DNA of 64,000 bases from positions 34,531,751 through 34,595,750 of the forward strand of contig NC_061867.1 of NCBI RefSeq assembly GCF_907164915.1, read 5' to 3'. Below the pieces are notes generated by a model. The model made no database searches. It was not told where the DNA came from and saw only the letters and a list, made by a program, of their open reading frames with translations. Of this stretch, positions 23,591-35,630 are shown in pieces (positions within the stretch are counted from its first letter, which is position 1; every line of letters begins with the position of its first letter). A program made the translations under genes and the position numbers. This DNA is from Impatiens glandulifera (taxonomy: Eukaryota; Streptophyta; Magnoliopsida; Ericales; Balsaminaceae).

Positions 23591-25796
23591 TTGCAGGTTT
23601 TGCAAGGCTTGAATTCTTTGATTCAAGGGCCTTGATAGCTTTACAAAACTTCTAGGAACATTTAAAACATCAATCCAAGGTATCAATCGACCTGAGTGAT
23701 GATCAATTAGTTCAAAATAGTTTGTAGCCCAAAATCAGGTTTTTAGTTTTAAAGATGTTTTGAAGTGTAAGGAGATAACCAATAACTTCCTTATACTCCA
23801 TATACTTGATTGGTACTAAAATAAGAACACTGACTGTTCGTTTAGACTAATTTAAGAACTCAAATATTTCAATTGTTTTAAAAATTTTGATTTTGATAAA
23901 CATGATTGAGATGGATCAAACATGATCCAAATAGTTGTCCAACATCATTAGAAACAGGTTGGAATGATTTATGGACAACTGTTCTTGAGGATTAGCCCAA
24001 AAACAACAAACCCGAGTTTTTGAATTTTAAAATTCAAATTTGGGTTTTTTTATGTTTAAGGTTGATTGATTGATTCTAACTTAAATAAAAAGCTTGGAAA
24101 TGATCTTAGGATTGATTTCCAATCCTAAAATTCAACAACCAGACATCATACAAGCTTACACAAACTGAAATATAAAAATTTTAAATTCAAATTGATAGTA
24201 TGAACTAAAGGGTGATTGGAAGCATGACAATGATTGAAGAACACTCCTTAGACTTTAGGGAAACTTTTGGGATGACTAGATCTAAATTTTACGGCCTTAC
24301 ACATAAATTTCAAAAAAAATCGAAGCTTTTGAGCTTCATTGGAGGATTATTGATTTCTTCTGATTTGAGGCTTGAGATTTTATTCCTTGGTTTCAAAATT
24401 TTTGAGGGAGGCTATTTATAGCCTCCCGAAGTCGGTTGGATGAGTCAAGTGAATCGAATTAGCCAAAATCCATTAATTATGTTTTGACTGTTCTTGAATC
24501 AACTTGCTGGAATAAGCATGATCACAACCTATTGATGTAGGAGAAATGATCACCATGGTAGGGTGATCATTTCACCTTTTGAATCAGCCGATTTGGTTGA
24601 TTATCAGTTTAATTCCATCATTTAGAAATAAAAGACGGGACTTCATCCATATCACTCTGGCGATCGCGACGAAGAAGACAGTTGCGGATAAAACGATGTC
24701 ATTTTGGGCGCTGTCGACGAACGTGGAGCGTTCCGTTCACATTCCGTCGCGTTCCGTTAGCTATCGGATGCTCCATTAGCGTTTCAGCTAATGGGTTAGC
24801 CGATCTAGTGAGGCGCGAGTGCGCGTTCCTTTAATTACAACATGCTACGTGGGCGCGTCTAACGCCCATCCAACGAACGTGGTTTCGGCTGTAGCTTTCT
24901 CTCCAAGTTTCGGCTACACCCAGTTTTATGATTTTATTTTTATTTTAAAACCTTAAGAGTTTGTTTGAATTTTATTTTTCTTTCACCCTTTCAACTTTAA
25001 TTTTGATCTTTTTAAATACACAAAATATTAAAATAAATATGACAAATATTTTGCCATTTTATTTATTTTTTTTGGGTATACTTTAGGGTTAAATAAATAC
25101 TTTTTGGGTATGAATTGGGTACACATTTCATTCTAAATGATTTGTTTTAATATATTTATTTTTTTTAAAATTATTTTAAGATAAAATGAGTGCAATATTT
25201 ATTCTAAATAATTTTATCCTTCGTTTGACCATTTTTCTTAAATAATTAGGCTTTAATTATCACAATAATTAATTTAATTATTTATTCTAATTAAGTTTTG
25301 GCCTTTGGGTTAGTTATTTGATTTTATTTATTTAAAAATAAATTAAAATAATTATTTTAATTTTATAAATTAAGTGTGTCAATTTTGAGTACTTACAAAA
25401 TCTATAAAAAAAACCTAATATATGTGAAATCCCTATTAAGTTTGTTATATATATTGACTTAATTGAAACGATAATGTTAATGATAAAAGCTATTTGGGAA
25501 CTTAAAAGGTTGAAAATATGCATTATTATTATTCTATGGATAAAAGCATATTATTTGTCTTTTTTAAATCAATTATAATATTTTTAATAATTATATGCAT
25601 ATATTACAAATATGAAATAAAATTTATAATAATATATAAATTTGAAAGAGTTTAGACTTAGTTCTTGGCTGATCCCTGTTTTTTTTTTGTTTTATCATGA
25701 TTTTTCTTAAAAAATTTAAGTTTGATAATTAAAAAAAAAAAAAAATCAGATTTTGAGTGTTTATTGACGAACATGCCTTCATTTTTCTTTCTCTAC

Positions 25797-25803
<7 letters not shown>

Positions 25804-25841
<38 letters not shown>
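25804..25841. repeat. Poly-T tract
   Basis: About 38 consecutive T residues. It could be the reversed tail of a retroposed sequence, but no body was recognised beside it. Confidence 0.8.
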
Positions 25842-25842
<1 letters not shown>

Positions 25843-26266
25843 AGTATTTTAATAAATAAAAAGTGTGATTAAATGAATGAAGTGATGGTTGAGTTTTGGA
25901 TAAAATCTTTAAAAAAATTAAAGATCAAATAAGGCCTTATACACGACTATTCCTAAATGGGTAAATGCTGATCCGACCCGACCCTAAACCGAATAATAAA
26001 ACATAGGATAAAGATTGCATTGTCGATGTATCATTTTCGGTAGAAATAAGAGAGTTTGACTAGTGGCTTAAAGAAAAGCAGCATCATTAACTAACATTTT
26101 TCTTACTAACTATTCTGATATTTTATTCAATATTGATTAAAGAAAGACATTCAAATAAATTTACTTTAAATCGCACTAGATTTAAGACTCATCATTCAAA
26201 CCAAACTTCATGTTTTTTTATTATTAAGATTCATTACATTTTCAAACCGTTTATTACATAATACAA

Positions 26267-26407
26267 ATAAAAGACAACCATGACAATAAATATAATGCCC
26301 ATCTTTAAAAATAATAAAAGACAACCACGACAATAAATATAATGCCCCTCTTTAAAAATAATAAAAGACAACCACGACAATAAATATAATGCCCATCTTT
26401 AAAAATA
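26267..26407. repeat. 47-bp tandem repeat, three copies
   Basis: Units start at 26267, 26314 and 26361. They begin ATAAAAGACAACCA and contain AATATAATGCCC, with only single-base differences between copies. Confidence 0.85.
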
Positions 26408-27509
26408 AATTATTTGATCATGTTTTTAGAAGTATACTTCATTGTTTCAAGCTCTTCTTTTAATTGTTGAAATTTATTCTCTTTGATCTAGTGATTTCAA
26501 CTATTAGAAAAGTCAAAGAGTCCGTCTAGTTAAACAATCTTCCAACCGTGTAAAAGAAATGACAACTTACTCTGTTATGTATTTTTTTTTTTAAATAAGA
26601 TAATCAAAAGTGATGAACATTCAAAATATATATATATATATATATATATAATATAATATAATAATGAAGAATACTGAAATAAATATTAATGAACATATAA
26701 TTAGGACAATTCATGAATCTTTTTACCAAAATGGTGTATTTTTTTTAAGAATATCCAAATTGGACAAATTTCACTACATTGACGATAAACACTAGATAAA
26801 CCTACATACGAACATTTGAGAAGTTGACATGACATTTTTTTTTTGTAATCTGAAAAATAAAACAATTACAATTCTCACCAAAACAATTCAAAAAATAAAA
26901 CAGTTACCTTGAGAAGAAAAATTATTTACCCCTAAGAGTTAAAAAAACAAGTTACAATTATAACCAAAACCATCTCCCATTTTGGAGTTACATAATGAAA
27001 TCAATACATAGGTACAAAAACAACTAGGTTACAATGTTGGAACATTTTCCTGTTATAAAGTTTGTAATAAATGATACAAATTATAGAATGATTTTTCTAC
27101 AGGATCTTCATTTGGTATAAAGTAAATAATAACTTGAATGATGATTATTCAGAATATATTTTAGATTATAACAATTATAAAATTTTCAGATCATAATTGA
27201 GACATGATTCCAAAACAACCTAAAGCTATAATCAATCTTCTCAAATGAACCAAATATAAATTTTCAAATTTGAAAAGAATGCGTAACATATTTTATTTTC
27301 ACCAAATTGAGCTTTGAATCCATCTAGATATGATCAAATCTTCCATTCTATTTTGTTTTGTTTCAGCTTTCAAATCTCAAACAAGACATCTTCAACTATT
27401 TCCACTCAAAATGCATCTATATCACCAAGTCTCTTCAAAGCCACTCAAACACATCATTCCTAAGTCGTGTAAAAACTCAATCAAACTTTTTAATTAAAAA
27501 CAATACGAG

Positions 27510-28095
27510 TTTACACCTATTAAATCCTAAGTTCGAATAATTTGATTCCATCTAGTACCATTCATCTTAGTTTTAACTCAAACTCAAACAAATATGTAAA
27601 ACCTAAAATACGGGTGACGGTCGACCTCTTTAAGTAAGCAAGTAATTCCCGATTTTTAAGAACGCTCTACATAATGTTCTTAAATCAAACCCTAAATCGA
27701 GAGAGGGAGACGAGTGGAGAATGTTCACCTTCTCTATCAGAATCGTTGGCCGTGATATTCGACAAAATGTTAGAATCGTGACATCGGTCTAAGAACTTCA
27801 AGATTCACATAGTCATTTAATGATGTAAATAATACATAAGATTAAAGAAGATGAAGAAATGAAGAGGAACTGACAGGGAGGAGATGATGAGAAGGGCTTG
27901 TATTTATTTTGTTTTTCAAATGACATAATTTGAAAACAAAACATGCCATATCAATTAAAAGAAACGGACCTGACGTTTATTTCGTAAAAAGCCTCAAATT
28001 GAAAAAATGTTTGTTAGATGGAGCCCCAAATGACTGAAATCAAAGTTCGAATCCTTTATAGTAAAAACGTTCAAAGTTCGAGCCCTATATGATAA
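27510..28095 (-). repeat. Dispersed repeat, copy B of an inverted pair
   Basis: Inverse of the repeat at 20050-20625: it shows GAGAGAGGGAGACGAGT, TTAAATCAAACCCTAAATC and AGAAGGGCTTGTAT in reversed order. Together the two copies bracket about 6.9 kb that includes TE1 copy 1. Confidence 0.65.
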
Positions 28096-28421
28096 TCGGG
28101 TAAATAAATAATACTTATTCTAGCATATGTTGTTCAAATATTATCTCTCTATAGAATGATGCTTAATTCCAATTTGTCAGTCGATTAACTTGGATACATA
28201 TGTGAGAGTAAATAGATATTAGGTCGGTGGTTTGCGAGTTTACCCTCAAAACAACTTATGGTGATTTATTAAAAATGTATAAGATTAAAAATGATACATG
28301 TAAGACTTAAACTTTGAACATATCATTATATATGTGATACTATAACAAACTAAGTTAATTATTATTTATATAAAATAAACCAAATGATTTTACAAACATA
28401 CAAAGATCTATCTCTCACAGA
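28096..28421. other. Short AT-rich spacer
   Basis: Sequence between the dispersed repeat and the copia LTR. Nothing recognised. Confidence 0.4.
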
Positions 28422-28747
28422 TGTTATATTATGGTGACCTATATGAGTTTTTAACTTGGGCTTAGAGTTGGAGTGCAATAAAAGAAATCTTAACTATTTG
28501 ATATTGGGCCCACTATGCCCAATTATGTGACATATATATGGTCTTAGTTAGAGTTTTAACACACACATAATATTTGTCACTATTCTTCTCTCTCTAAGTT
28601 GTAATCTTCTATTTTATTATAATGAAAACTATCATCTACTAGTAGTTTTCTCGTCATAGGTTTCCACGTAAATTTTGTGTTATTTACGTGATTTATTCAT
28701 TGATACTCCGTCTCTTCTTTATCTTAATTAGTTTTAGATCTATATCA

Positions 28748-29072
28748 ACCCAGGACCTTAGGGTGAAAATATACACCTCTTGTTGCCGCTAGGCTAGAAG
28801 AAGAGATGAAAATGAGACCTCGGATTAAGTATGTAGCCCACAAACACACTTAACTATTTAAGTAGGCATAGAACTTGCCACTTAACGAGCTCGAAACCAG
28901 GACCTTAGAGTGAATATCCACCTCCTATTGCCACCAGGTTAGAAGAGGGATAAAAATGGGACAACGAATTAAACATGTAGCTCACAAACACACTTAACCA
29001 TTTAACCAGACGCAGAACTTGCCGCCTGACGGGCTCGAACCCAGGACCTTAGGGTGATAATATCCACCTTTT
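28748..29072 (-). mobile_element. Tandem SINE array (one full and two partial units)
   Basis: Read on the minus strand: a first unit lacking its head (29072 to about 28950), a complete unit with A box and B box, then a third unit cut after its B box. The unit is about 150 bp, and each carries CCTAAGGTCCTGG and a GCAAGTTCT block as in the SINE at 6617. The array sits in the leader of the copia element. Confidence 0.7.
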
Positions 29073-29113
29073 GAGATTTTTTTTATTCCGAGACTATATA
29101 TGTTTTTTTGGAG

Positions 29114-29827
29114 ATGACGAGTATTAAGTACGATATTCTTTTGTTGGATCGCAACACAAATTTTTTTTATGTTAAATAAAGATGCGAGGTCTGCTCATTC
29201 ATATGAATTTAGAAAAAACTCTATTAGGATTTGTTAAGATGCCTAGTGTTGATAATAGAAGAAAAAAGAGGAATGATCGCAAGATTATGTCTCATATACT
29301 TTTACATTTTTCGAATAATATTCTACATGATGTTCTAAAAGAGACGAGTATTGCTGGGTTATGGATGAAGATAGAACAACTATGTTTGACAAAAAGTCTT
29401 ACTAGTAAGTTGAATTTGAAGCAACAATCATATTTTCATCGTATATCAAAAGGTACGACTCTATAAGAGTATTTATCAACAACCATTTATCAACATTTAC
29501 GGAAACTGTTGTTGATTTGGAAGCCTTGGAATGCAAGTATGATGATGATGATTTAACTTTAATTCTACTTTGTTTAATTCCTAATTGTATATTACGTTTT
29601 GTGATACTATATTATTTATTCGTGATGTTGTTAGATGAATGATGTTTATAATACATTATTCTCTAAGGAGAAGATGAAACATCTTGTTAGTCATTCTGAT
29701 GGTCCGATAGATGGTCTTTTTGCTCGAGGAAGAACTCAAAAAGAGGTTCAAAAAGTGATTAGAGAGATAGATAAAAGTCATGAAAATCTTAGAAGACTTG
29801 CAATTAATTCAAGAAAGGAGGCCACAT
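29114..29827 (+). pseudogene. Copia gag (UBN2-type) pseudogene
   Basis: Opens with MTSIKYDILLLDRNTNF, shifts frame, then continues MRGLLIHMNLEKTLL and LWMKIEQLCLTKSLTSKL, the standard start of plant copia Gag. Further on, a glycine-serine FARGRTQKE stretch precedes a broken zinc-knuckle region (GHIKFECWK-like, about 29820-29850). At least two frameshifts and stops are present. Confidence 0.75.
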
Positions 29828-29879
29828 AAAATTTGAGTGTTGGAAACTACTAAATAAAAGTAAGAAAGAGTTTAGTAAT

Positions 29880-30543
29880 CATACTGAAAAACAACCTAGA
29901 ATTTTTGGCGAAACTAGTATTGCTAAATCTGAAGATAATGAACTCCTCATGGCTTCTGTTTATGAAGCGAGATCGCAAGATGAATGGATACTCGATTCTG
30001 GATGTACGTATTATATGTGTCCCAATCGAGACTGATTTTCAACATATGATACAGTTTCTAAAGATATTGTATTGACGAGAAACAATTCATCATGTAAGGT
30101 CGTGGGTATATGAACAATAAAAATCAAGATATTTGATAGAGCTACTCAGACACTTGGTGAGGTGAGACATGCTCTTAATTTAAATAGAAATCTAATTTTT
30201 CTTAGTACTCTCAATTTAAAAGGGTACACGTATACTACTGAAGGTTGAGTGATGAAGATTAGTAGATGTGTTCTTGTCGTGATGAAGGGTGAAAGAAAAT
30301 CTAACATGTTATATGTTTTGAAAGGCTTTACTGTTTTAAGAAATGTTGTTCTCTCCACCTCATCATTATTTGATGATGATGTCACTAAATTGTGACATAT
30401 GCAACTTGATCATATGAGTGAGAATAAAATGACATAATTGAGCAAACGAGGACTTTTGATGGATATAGTTTTACCAAATTAAAGTTTTATGAGCACGATG
30501 TCCTCGACAAACAGAAAATAGTCAAATTCTCTAAAGGCATCCA
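29880..30543 (+). pseudogene. Copia protease and pre-integrase fragment
   Basis: DEWILDSGCTYYMCPN contains the aspartic protease DSG active-site motif near 29996. It is followed by an LWHMQLDHMS-like GAG-pre-integrase segment (about 30390-30420). Stops interrupt the frame, and the sequence is cut at TE1 copy 2. Confidence 0.75.
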
Positions 30544-31245
30544 TGTAACCCCAGAAAACCCTTGTCTCGGAAATGATTGGGGTTTTTAACCTTGGTTTGC
30601 GTGTCAAGCATCTTTTAAACAAAACCTTATTTAAAAAATTTATAGAAAATATGTCTTGACATTTTTAAATTAATTATGACAATAATTGTTTTTTTTAATC
30701 AAATTTTAAATAATATTTTAAATTTCAAATAATCAAACACAAATTTGATTAAAGAAAATTTTTACTTAAATTAATTAAAAAAATTATTCATTTGATAAAG
30801 AGTTGCTAATTGATTGTTAAAATCAATAAAAGTATACGTATACAATCATATTTTTAATCATAGTTTTATTTTGGTTCGTAAACAGAAAATACTTTCGCGC
30901 TACATCCTCTATACCCGTTAAAAACGGTCTTATTTTATAAAATCTTGACTTTTAAAAATTGGTTGTATGACATTTTGTTTAACCAATTATTCTTCAGATC
31001 CTAAACATGTACAGGTTTCTCCTTTGTATTTAAAAATTGTAACAATAATATTTAAATACTGGTACCTATAGCTGATGAGAATAACTAGGGAAGAATGTGT
31101 ACCCGAAGAACATTAGTTTAAAGACATTAGGGTTTAAAAATAAATCATAAACAAACCCTTTTAAAATATTTTTTTGTCAACTTAATAAATAAAAATAAAT
31201 AATAAATACTGAAACTGAGAGAAAAGCTCTGGAGATTTTATAGAA

Positions 31246-31480
31246 AGCGCGATCGACACAGGCGACATGGTACGATCGACATAGTGGACGATAGGTATAG
31301 GCGGCACGACACGATTGGCACGGGCGACACGATTTTGTTTTGTGCTGTAAGTCATCAAATCAACGTTGGAATCACCATTGATTAAAGGGAGTACGATCGA
31401 CATAGGTGACACAACACGATCAACACGGGTGGCACGTTTGGTAAATACGACACAACACGATCGGCACTAGCGACACGATA
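31246..31480. repeat. Degenerate tandem repeat of CGATCGACA / GGCGACACGA
   Basis: Irregular units of about 20-25 bp alternate CGATCGACAT and GGCACGACACGATTGG-like words ahead of the LINE ORF1. GC content is well above the surroundings. Confidence 0.6.
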
Positions 31481-31636
31481 TAGTCTTGCACAGTAAGTCA
31501 GCCATTAAGTGTTTCTAATCTAGGATTTCTTGTGCATTTGTTAGCGCCACTGTAATTTGCCCTTGATTATAGTTTATTTGTGATAATCTCTTAAGCTTTT
31601 TGTAATTACTTGTTCTATTACTCTATTTCTGCCATC

Positions 31637-33420
31637 ATGTGGAAGTGGAAGAACAAAAGTAATAAACCTAAAAAAGTAAGGAGTTTATTCTGGAAGAAAA
31701 TTAAGAATGTTGCAGAAAAATAGATTGAGAGTATAGTTGATGAAATTATCCAAGAAAAGAAGGAGGAAAGAAATGTTAAATCAACAGATCCTGTAGAAAT
31801 TTCTATAGAAAAGAATGCAGGAAAATAGGGCAACAAAGAGGGAGTATGGAAGATTGGTTATAATGAAAGAGCCAACTAGTTTAGTCTTAAAAACTAGATT
31901 ACCAAACTCCTGATGCATGCTATGAAGAGAGAAATCACAATCATTAAAGAGAAAACTCAACAAATAACAATTCAAATCAATATTCATTATCTCTAGGATT
32001 GGAATTTGCTGAAGAAAGCAAAATATGAGGAGATAGTTAAATGGTCAGTTGATGCAATGAAGGAGCTGATGAATGCTCCCAAATATAAGACATACACTAT
32101 CATGAGTAATTCAACATAGAAAATCAACGAGGTATGGAAGAATAAAGCAGAAAAGAAATCTGAACACCATGCCAATAAAGAAAAAGTCTATTTGGGGGAT
32201 ATCCAAACAAAGATAGATGTACTCAAGTCTCCTTTTGAATCCAAACTACCTTCTAGAGTAGATGAGAAATGTATTAAAGACTAGAAGTTTGTGGAGATTG
32301 AAAATTGGGAAAAATAGAGTATCATTCCCAACTATCAAATAAGCTATAATTAAATAGTGGGAAGAAAAGAGGCTTGAAAAAGTTTATGTAAACATACATG
32401 ACCTCTACTTTCTGCAGTTCAAAAAGGGCTCAAATTTGAAAGAAATCTTGGAGAAAAGACATACATACATATGATTAAATTGCATGAAGCTAGAAAAGTG
32501 GTCAGAAGAGATGAATCTACAAAGCAAACCAAATGAAATAACTCATATTTGGTTCAAACTTTGGAACATTCCAGCCCACATGTACAATGCTGAAGCAATT
32601 AGTCACTTTGTTGGTATAATTGGAAAACCATTATATATGAACCCAACAACTGAAGGAGGAGCGCACTTGTCATTTGCTCGAATTAACATTGAAGTGTATC
32701 CTAGGAGTGTCATGCCAATGAAAATGGCAGTTGTTGACATAAAATGAAAGCATAATATCATGGAAATCTCTTATGAATGGAAACCAAAGAGGTGTACTTT
32801 CTGTAATACTTTCCTACACAATAAATGTGATAAAACTAAAGAAGAAGAGCAAAAAAACCAGAAAAGCCATGAAGTAGAAAAGACAAAGAAGTAAATAGAG
32901 GAGGCTAAACTCAAAGATCAAATAGTTGTAGAAGAAAGCAAAAAGAATTCTGGGAAAAAGGAAAATAATGAAGGAAAGAAAGTAAAAGGAATCAAGGTAA
33001 AGAGAAAATGAAAAAATTCTGTAATGCTAAGGATCGGGATGGAAATGGAAGATGAACCTCAAGTTGTTGTTGAGGAAACTCAAAAGAAAGACACCTAGAT
33101 TTTCAAAGTTAAAATAGAGAATTCAAAAGCCGATAAAGAAGATTCCAAAATCGATGTGGAGTCTGAAGATGAAGTCGAAGATAAGGAAGACAAAAATACA
33201 GAAATTTAAGTTGATGACAACAAAGGTAAAAGCCCTGAAATTATCAAAAACAATTATATCTATCAAATCAGAACGAGCTCATACCAAGAGAGAATTCAAA
33301 ATGAGAAACAACAATACTCATCATCCTCTTCAATACAATCTCCTTTTATCGCCAGAGGAAAGAGAAGAGGAAGAGGAAGATGAAGGGGAAGAAGACCTCT
33401 CAATGAAGATAAATGACATG
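31637..33420 (+). pseudogene. LINE ORF1 (DUF4283 / zinc-knuckle) pseudogene
   Basis: Starts at an ATG giving MWKWKNKSNKPKK. One frame is readable for over 750 bp despite eight TAG, one TAA and two TGA codons. After a frameshift the DUF4283-like core reads EITHIWFKLWNIPAHMYN, ISHFVGIIGKPLYM and LSFARINIEV (32540-32700). A degenerate CCHC-like stretch, KRCTFCNTFLHNKC, lies at about 32790-32835. A Lys/Glu-rich tail and SSSSSIQSPF-type end follow. DUF4283 proteins with this order are typical ORF1 products of plant LINEs. Confidence 0.7.
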
Positions 33421-34200
33421 CAAAAATCCCAAGTTGGGATGGTTAGATTTGATTGTAGTCTTTTCTGTTTGTATTCTCTATTTTTTTAGAATGTATGAAT
33501 GCTACTAATAAGTTTTTAGGGTCTTTTGATTTTCATCCTTAATCATAGCTAAGGTTTATCTATATTTGATTTCTGACCCTCCCACTTTTGGGATTTTAAT
33601 GAAATGGTTTTAACCATTTTCCCCCAAAAATATATTTTTTTCAAAATATTCTCAAAGTATTTGAAATCATTTTCTAATTTTTTCAGATTTTTTTAAAATG
33701 TTTTAAGATTCCAAAATTACAATATTAAGTTTGAAATTCAAAAAATGGAACCAAACATATCCTAAGACCGGTGCTCTCGATCCTAGGTGCGCTTTCTATC
33801 AGCCGAGGCTAAAACCCTCAATCCTAGGTCGGAACTCCTCGTCGAGGTGCGGGGATTCTAGGTCGGGTGTTGGAGTCCCTCAATTGAGTATAGAAATCCT
33901 CGGTCGGGGTATTGAAGTCCTTCTATCTGGTGTAGAAATCTCCAATCGGGGTTTGAAGTCCATTAGTTGGGTATGTGATTTCTCGGTCCTAGGTTAGCCT
34001 CATGCTAACTTTCCTTAGTCCTTGATATGAAAATACTCAGTCCTGGGTTATCCTTGGGCTAAATTTTATCGGTCCTAGGTGCTGAGGATGCTCGGTCCTA
34101 TGTTAACCGTGTGATAACTTTTATCGGTCCTAGGTGCAAAGGACTATCGATCCTACCTAAACTTGGGCTAGGTTTCTCGATGCTCAAGAATATCAAAACT

Positions 34201-34650
34201 TGATAGGATCGACTTTATCAATAGAGACGGGGGGTCTGACGATTGATGAAGGCTTATAAAAAACGGTTTGAAAGAAATCTTGTTAGGGATTTAATTCACT
34301 TTCTATTCTATGCAAACCCTTGCAAACACTTGAAACAAAATCAAGTGCGGAAATGTTTACTTAGGTTTGAAGCTTAGGGACAAGAATGAGAAGATGACAG
34401 AAAGTAACAACACAACAATTTATTTATGGATGTTCAGAGCAAACTCTCCTACGTCACCCCTTCTTCCAACCACCGGAAGGATTCACTATAATATGCTTTG
34501 AATCAAATACAGTTTGCACGAATAGCTCACTGTTGAACAAAACAGACTCTGTTCAACTTACAATATGATGAAGAATATCACTCAGCTAAAACAATGCTTT
34601 GATTCTAACTCTCTCTTGATTAACACACAGTAGAGAGTGTTCAGACAGAA
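34201..34650 (+). mobile_element. Truncated LTR fragment of family TE2
   Basis: Begins TGATAGGATCGAC, matching the start of the complete solo LTR at 51680 (TGAAAGGATCGGC). It shares AATCTTGTTAGGGATTTAA, TCAAGTGCGGAAA and CCACCGGAAGG in order. Similarity ends near 34640, before the hairpin array of the other copy. Confidence 0.65.
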
Positions 34651-34899
34651 GTCAACAAGGATGCAAAATGAAAGGTTGAATATAATAAAAGGGAAAATCT
34701 CTACAGACTTAAATATCAAATTACGAAATTGTTGTTTCAAGATAAAAAAATGTGAGATTATTCTTATAAAGGAAAAAAACTAAATACCATAGTCTAACTT
34801 AATATTCACTATCTTATGACAGCAATTTACTTAAAAACAAAAATATGATAAAATAGTTAGTTGATCCATAGAAATAATACAGGAGATAATAAAGTGCCT

Positions 34900-35630
34900 A
34901 AAACCAAGGCTTAAACTATCAGAAGTAACTCCAGTTGGAAAGTAATGAAGTCTGGAAGAAAAAGGTTGAACAGAAAGATGAAACTCGAGTACAATACAAA
35001 GACAAAATTTTGCAGAAGCACTTAGTCATTTTGCTAGTCTCCTAGGAAAACCATTATATATGGATCCAATCTCGGAGGAAAACGAAAACATCACATATGT
35101 TAGGATAAGATTTGAAACGTATTCTAGAAGTACTCTACCAATAAAAATGACAGTTATTTACCGAAAAGGTAAGTCTATGGTCATGGATATTTCATATGAA
35201 TGGAGGCCAAACTAATTTGTGTTCTGCAATACTTTTGAACATGTCAGTAATAAATGTACAAAAATAGTTGAAAAATAAAACAAAATACTGAAAGTTTAAG
35301 AGCAGAAGAAAAGCCTGAAAGTTCAGGAGCGGAATGAGAAGACTAGTAAAATAAAACTAAAGAATCGGAAACTTGAAGGCATCTAGAAAAAACTAAAGTT
35401 GTAGAATCAGAGGATAAATGTTGAAGATTTAGAAAAAAGAAAAGATGCAGAATCATAGAAAGGAATAGATGAAAAATTTGATAGAAAGGAAGAAAAAGAA
35501 TTAGATGATGAAAATGAAGAATTATTAGAGGAAGAAAATGTGAAGAATAAGGGAATGAAAACAATGAAAATATATAAGATGAAAGTAATAAAAAATAGTG
35601 GAGAAAAGTGAAGAGGAGTAGGAATGGAAA
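34900..35630 (+). pseudogene. Second LINE ORF1 fragment
   Basis: Reads HFASLLGKPLYMDPISEE, a Arg-rich RFETYSRSTLPIKMTV core, then SYEWRPN, a stop, and a CCHC-like FCNTFEHVSNKC. This is the same ORF1 family as at 31637. Frames are broken and the tail is Lys/Glu-rich. The 3' end (about 36820-36990, with GGGTTTTTTAATGAAATTG) is separated from it by an insert. Confidence 0.65.

Larger units (their letters stand above)
21767..25397 (-). mobile_element. Solo LTR of family TE1, copy 1
   Basis: On the minus strand it begins TGTAAGTACTC and ends GTTACA, giving TG...CA termini. It is flanked by AAGTC (21762-21766) and AAATC (25398-25402), a 4/5 matching target duplication. It aligns with two other copies (30544 onwards and 39919-46491) through shared blocks: CAATTGGCGACT, an AAACGGTCTT block and an array of TCGGTCCTAGGT-like units. 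No gag or pol lies inside. A LTR of about 2.9 kb after removing the nested MITE suggests a long-LTR Ty3/gypsy type, but class cannot be proven without an internal region. Confidence 0.7.
25398..27509. other. AT-rich spacer with simple repeats
   Basis: No gene recognised. It holds a poly-T run, a 47-bp tandem repeat, a short (TA)n around 26625-26650, and scattered short open frames of no support. Confidence 0.5.
28422..30543 (+). mobile_element. 5' part of a decayed Ty1/copia retrotransposon
   Basis: A LTR-like stretch (about 28422-28735) beginning TGTTATATTATGG and ending in a CACGTAAATTTTGTGTTA region typical of copia LTRs leads into gag and protease sequences. A SINE array interrupts the leader. 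The element stops abruptly at 30543, where TE1 copy 2 begins, so integrase and reverse transcriptase are missing. The exact LTR borders were not resolved. Confidence 0.65.
31170..33628 (+). mobile_element. LINE-like element carrying only ORF1
   Basis: Inserted in TE1 copy 2, since TE1 sequence resumes at CAAAATATTCTCAAAG. It contains a repetitive 5' region, a long decayed ORF1, and a 3' end with GGGATTTTAATGAAATGG that recurs at the ends of the other copies (inverse near 50825; related near 36950). No endonuclease or reverse transcriptase frame is present, so it is an internal deletion or a non-autonomous derivative. Confidence 0.6.
30544..34200 (-). mobile_element. TE1 LTR copy 2, interrupted and truncated
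   Basis: Begins on the plus strand with TGTAACCCCAG, the inverse of the LTR's 3' end. It shows the TE1 blocks in the same order as copy 1: TTTGCGTGTCAAGCATCTT, then the AAACGGTCTT block, then the TCGGTCCTAGGT array at 33770-34195. A LINE-like segment (about 31170-33628) splits it. Another LTR fragment begins at 34201, and the rest of TE1 is missing. Confidence 0.65.

Noticed and set aside
33731..33997. 88-codon frame with SRCGDSRSGVGV-type text
   Set aside because: Translation of the TE1 TCGGTCCTAGGT array, not a protein gene.
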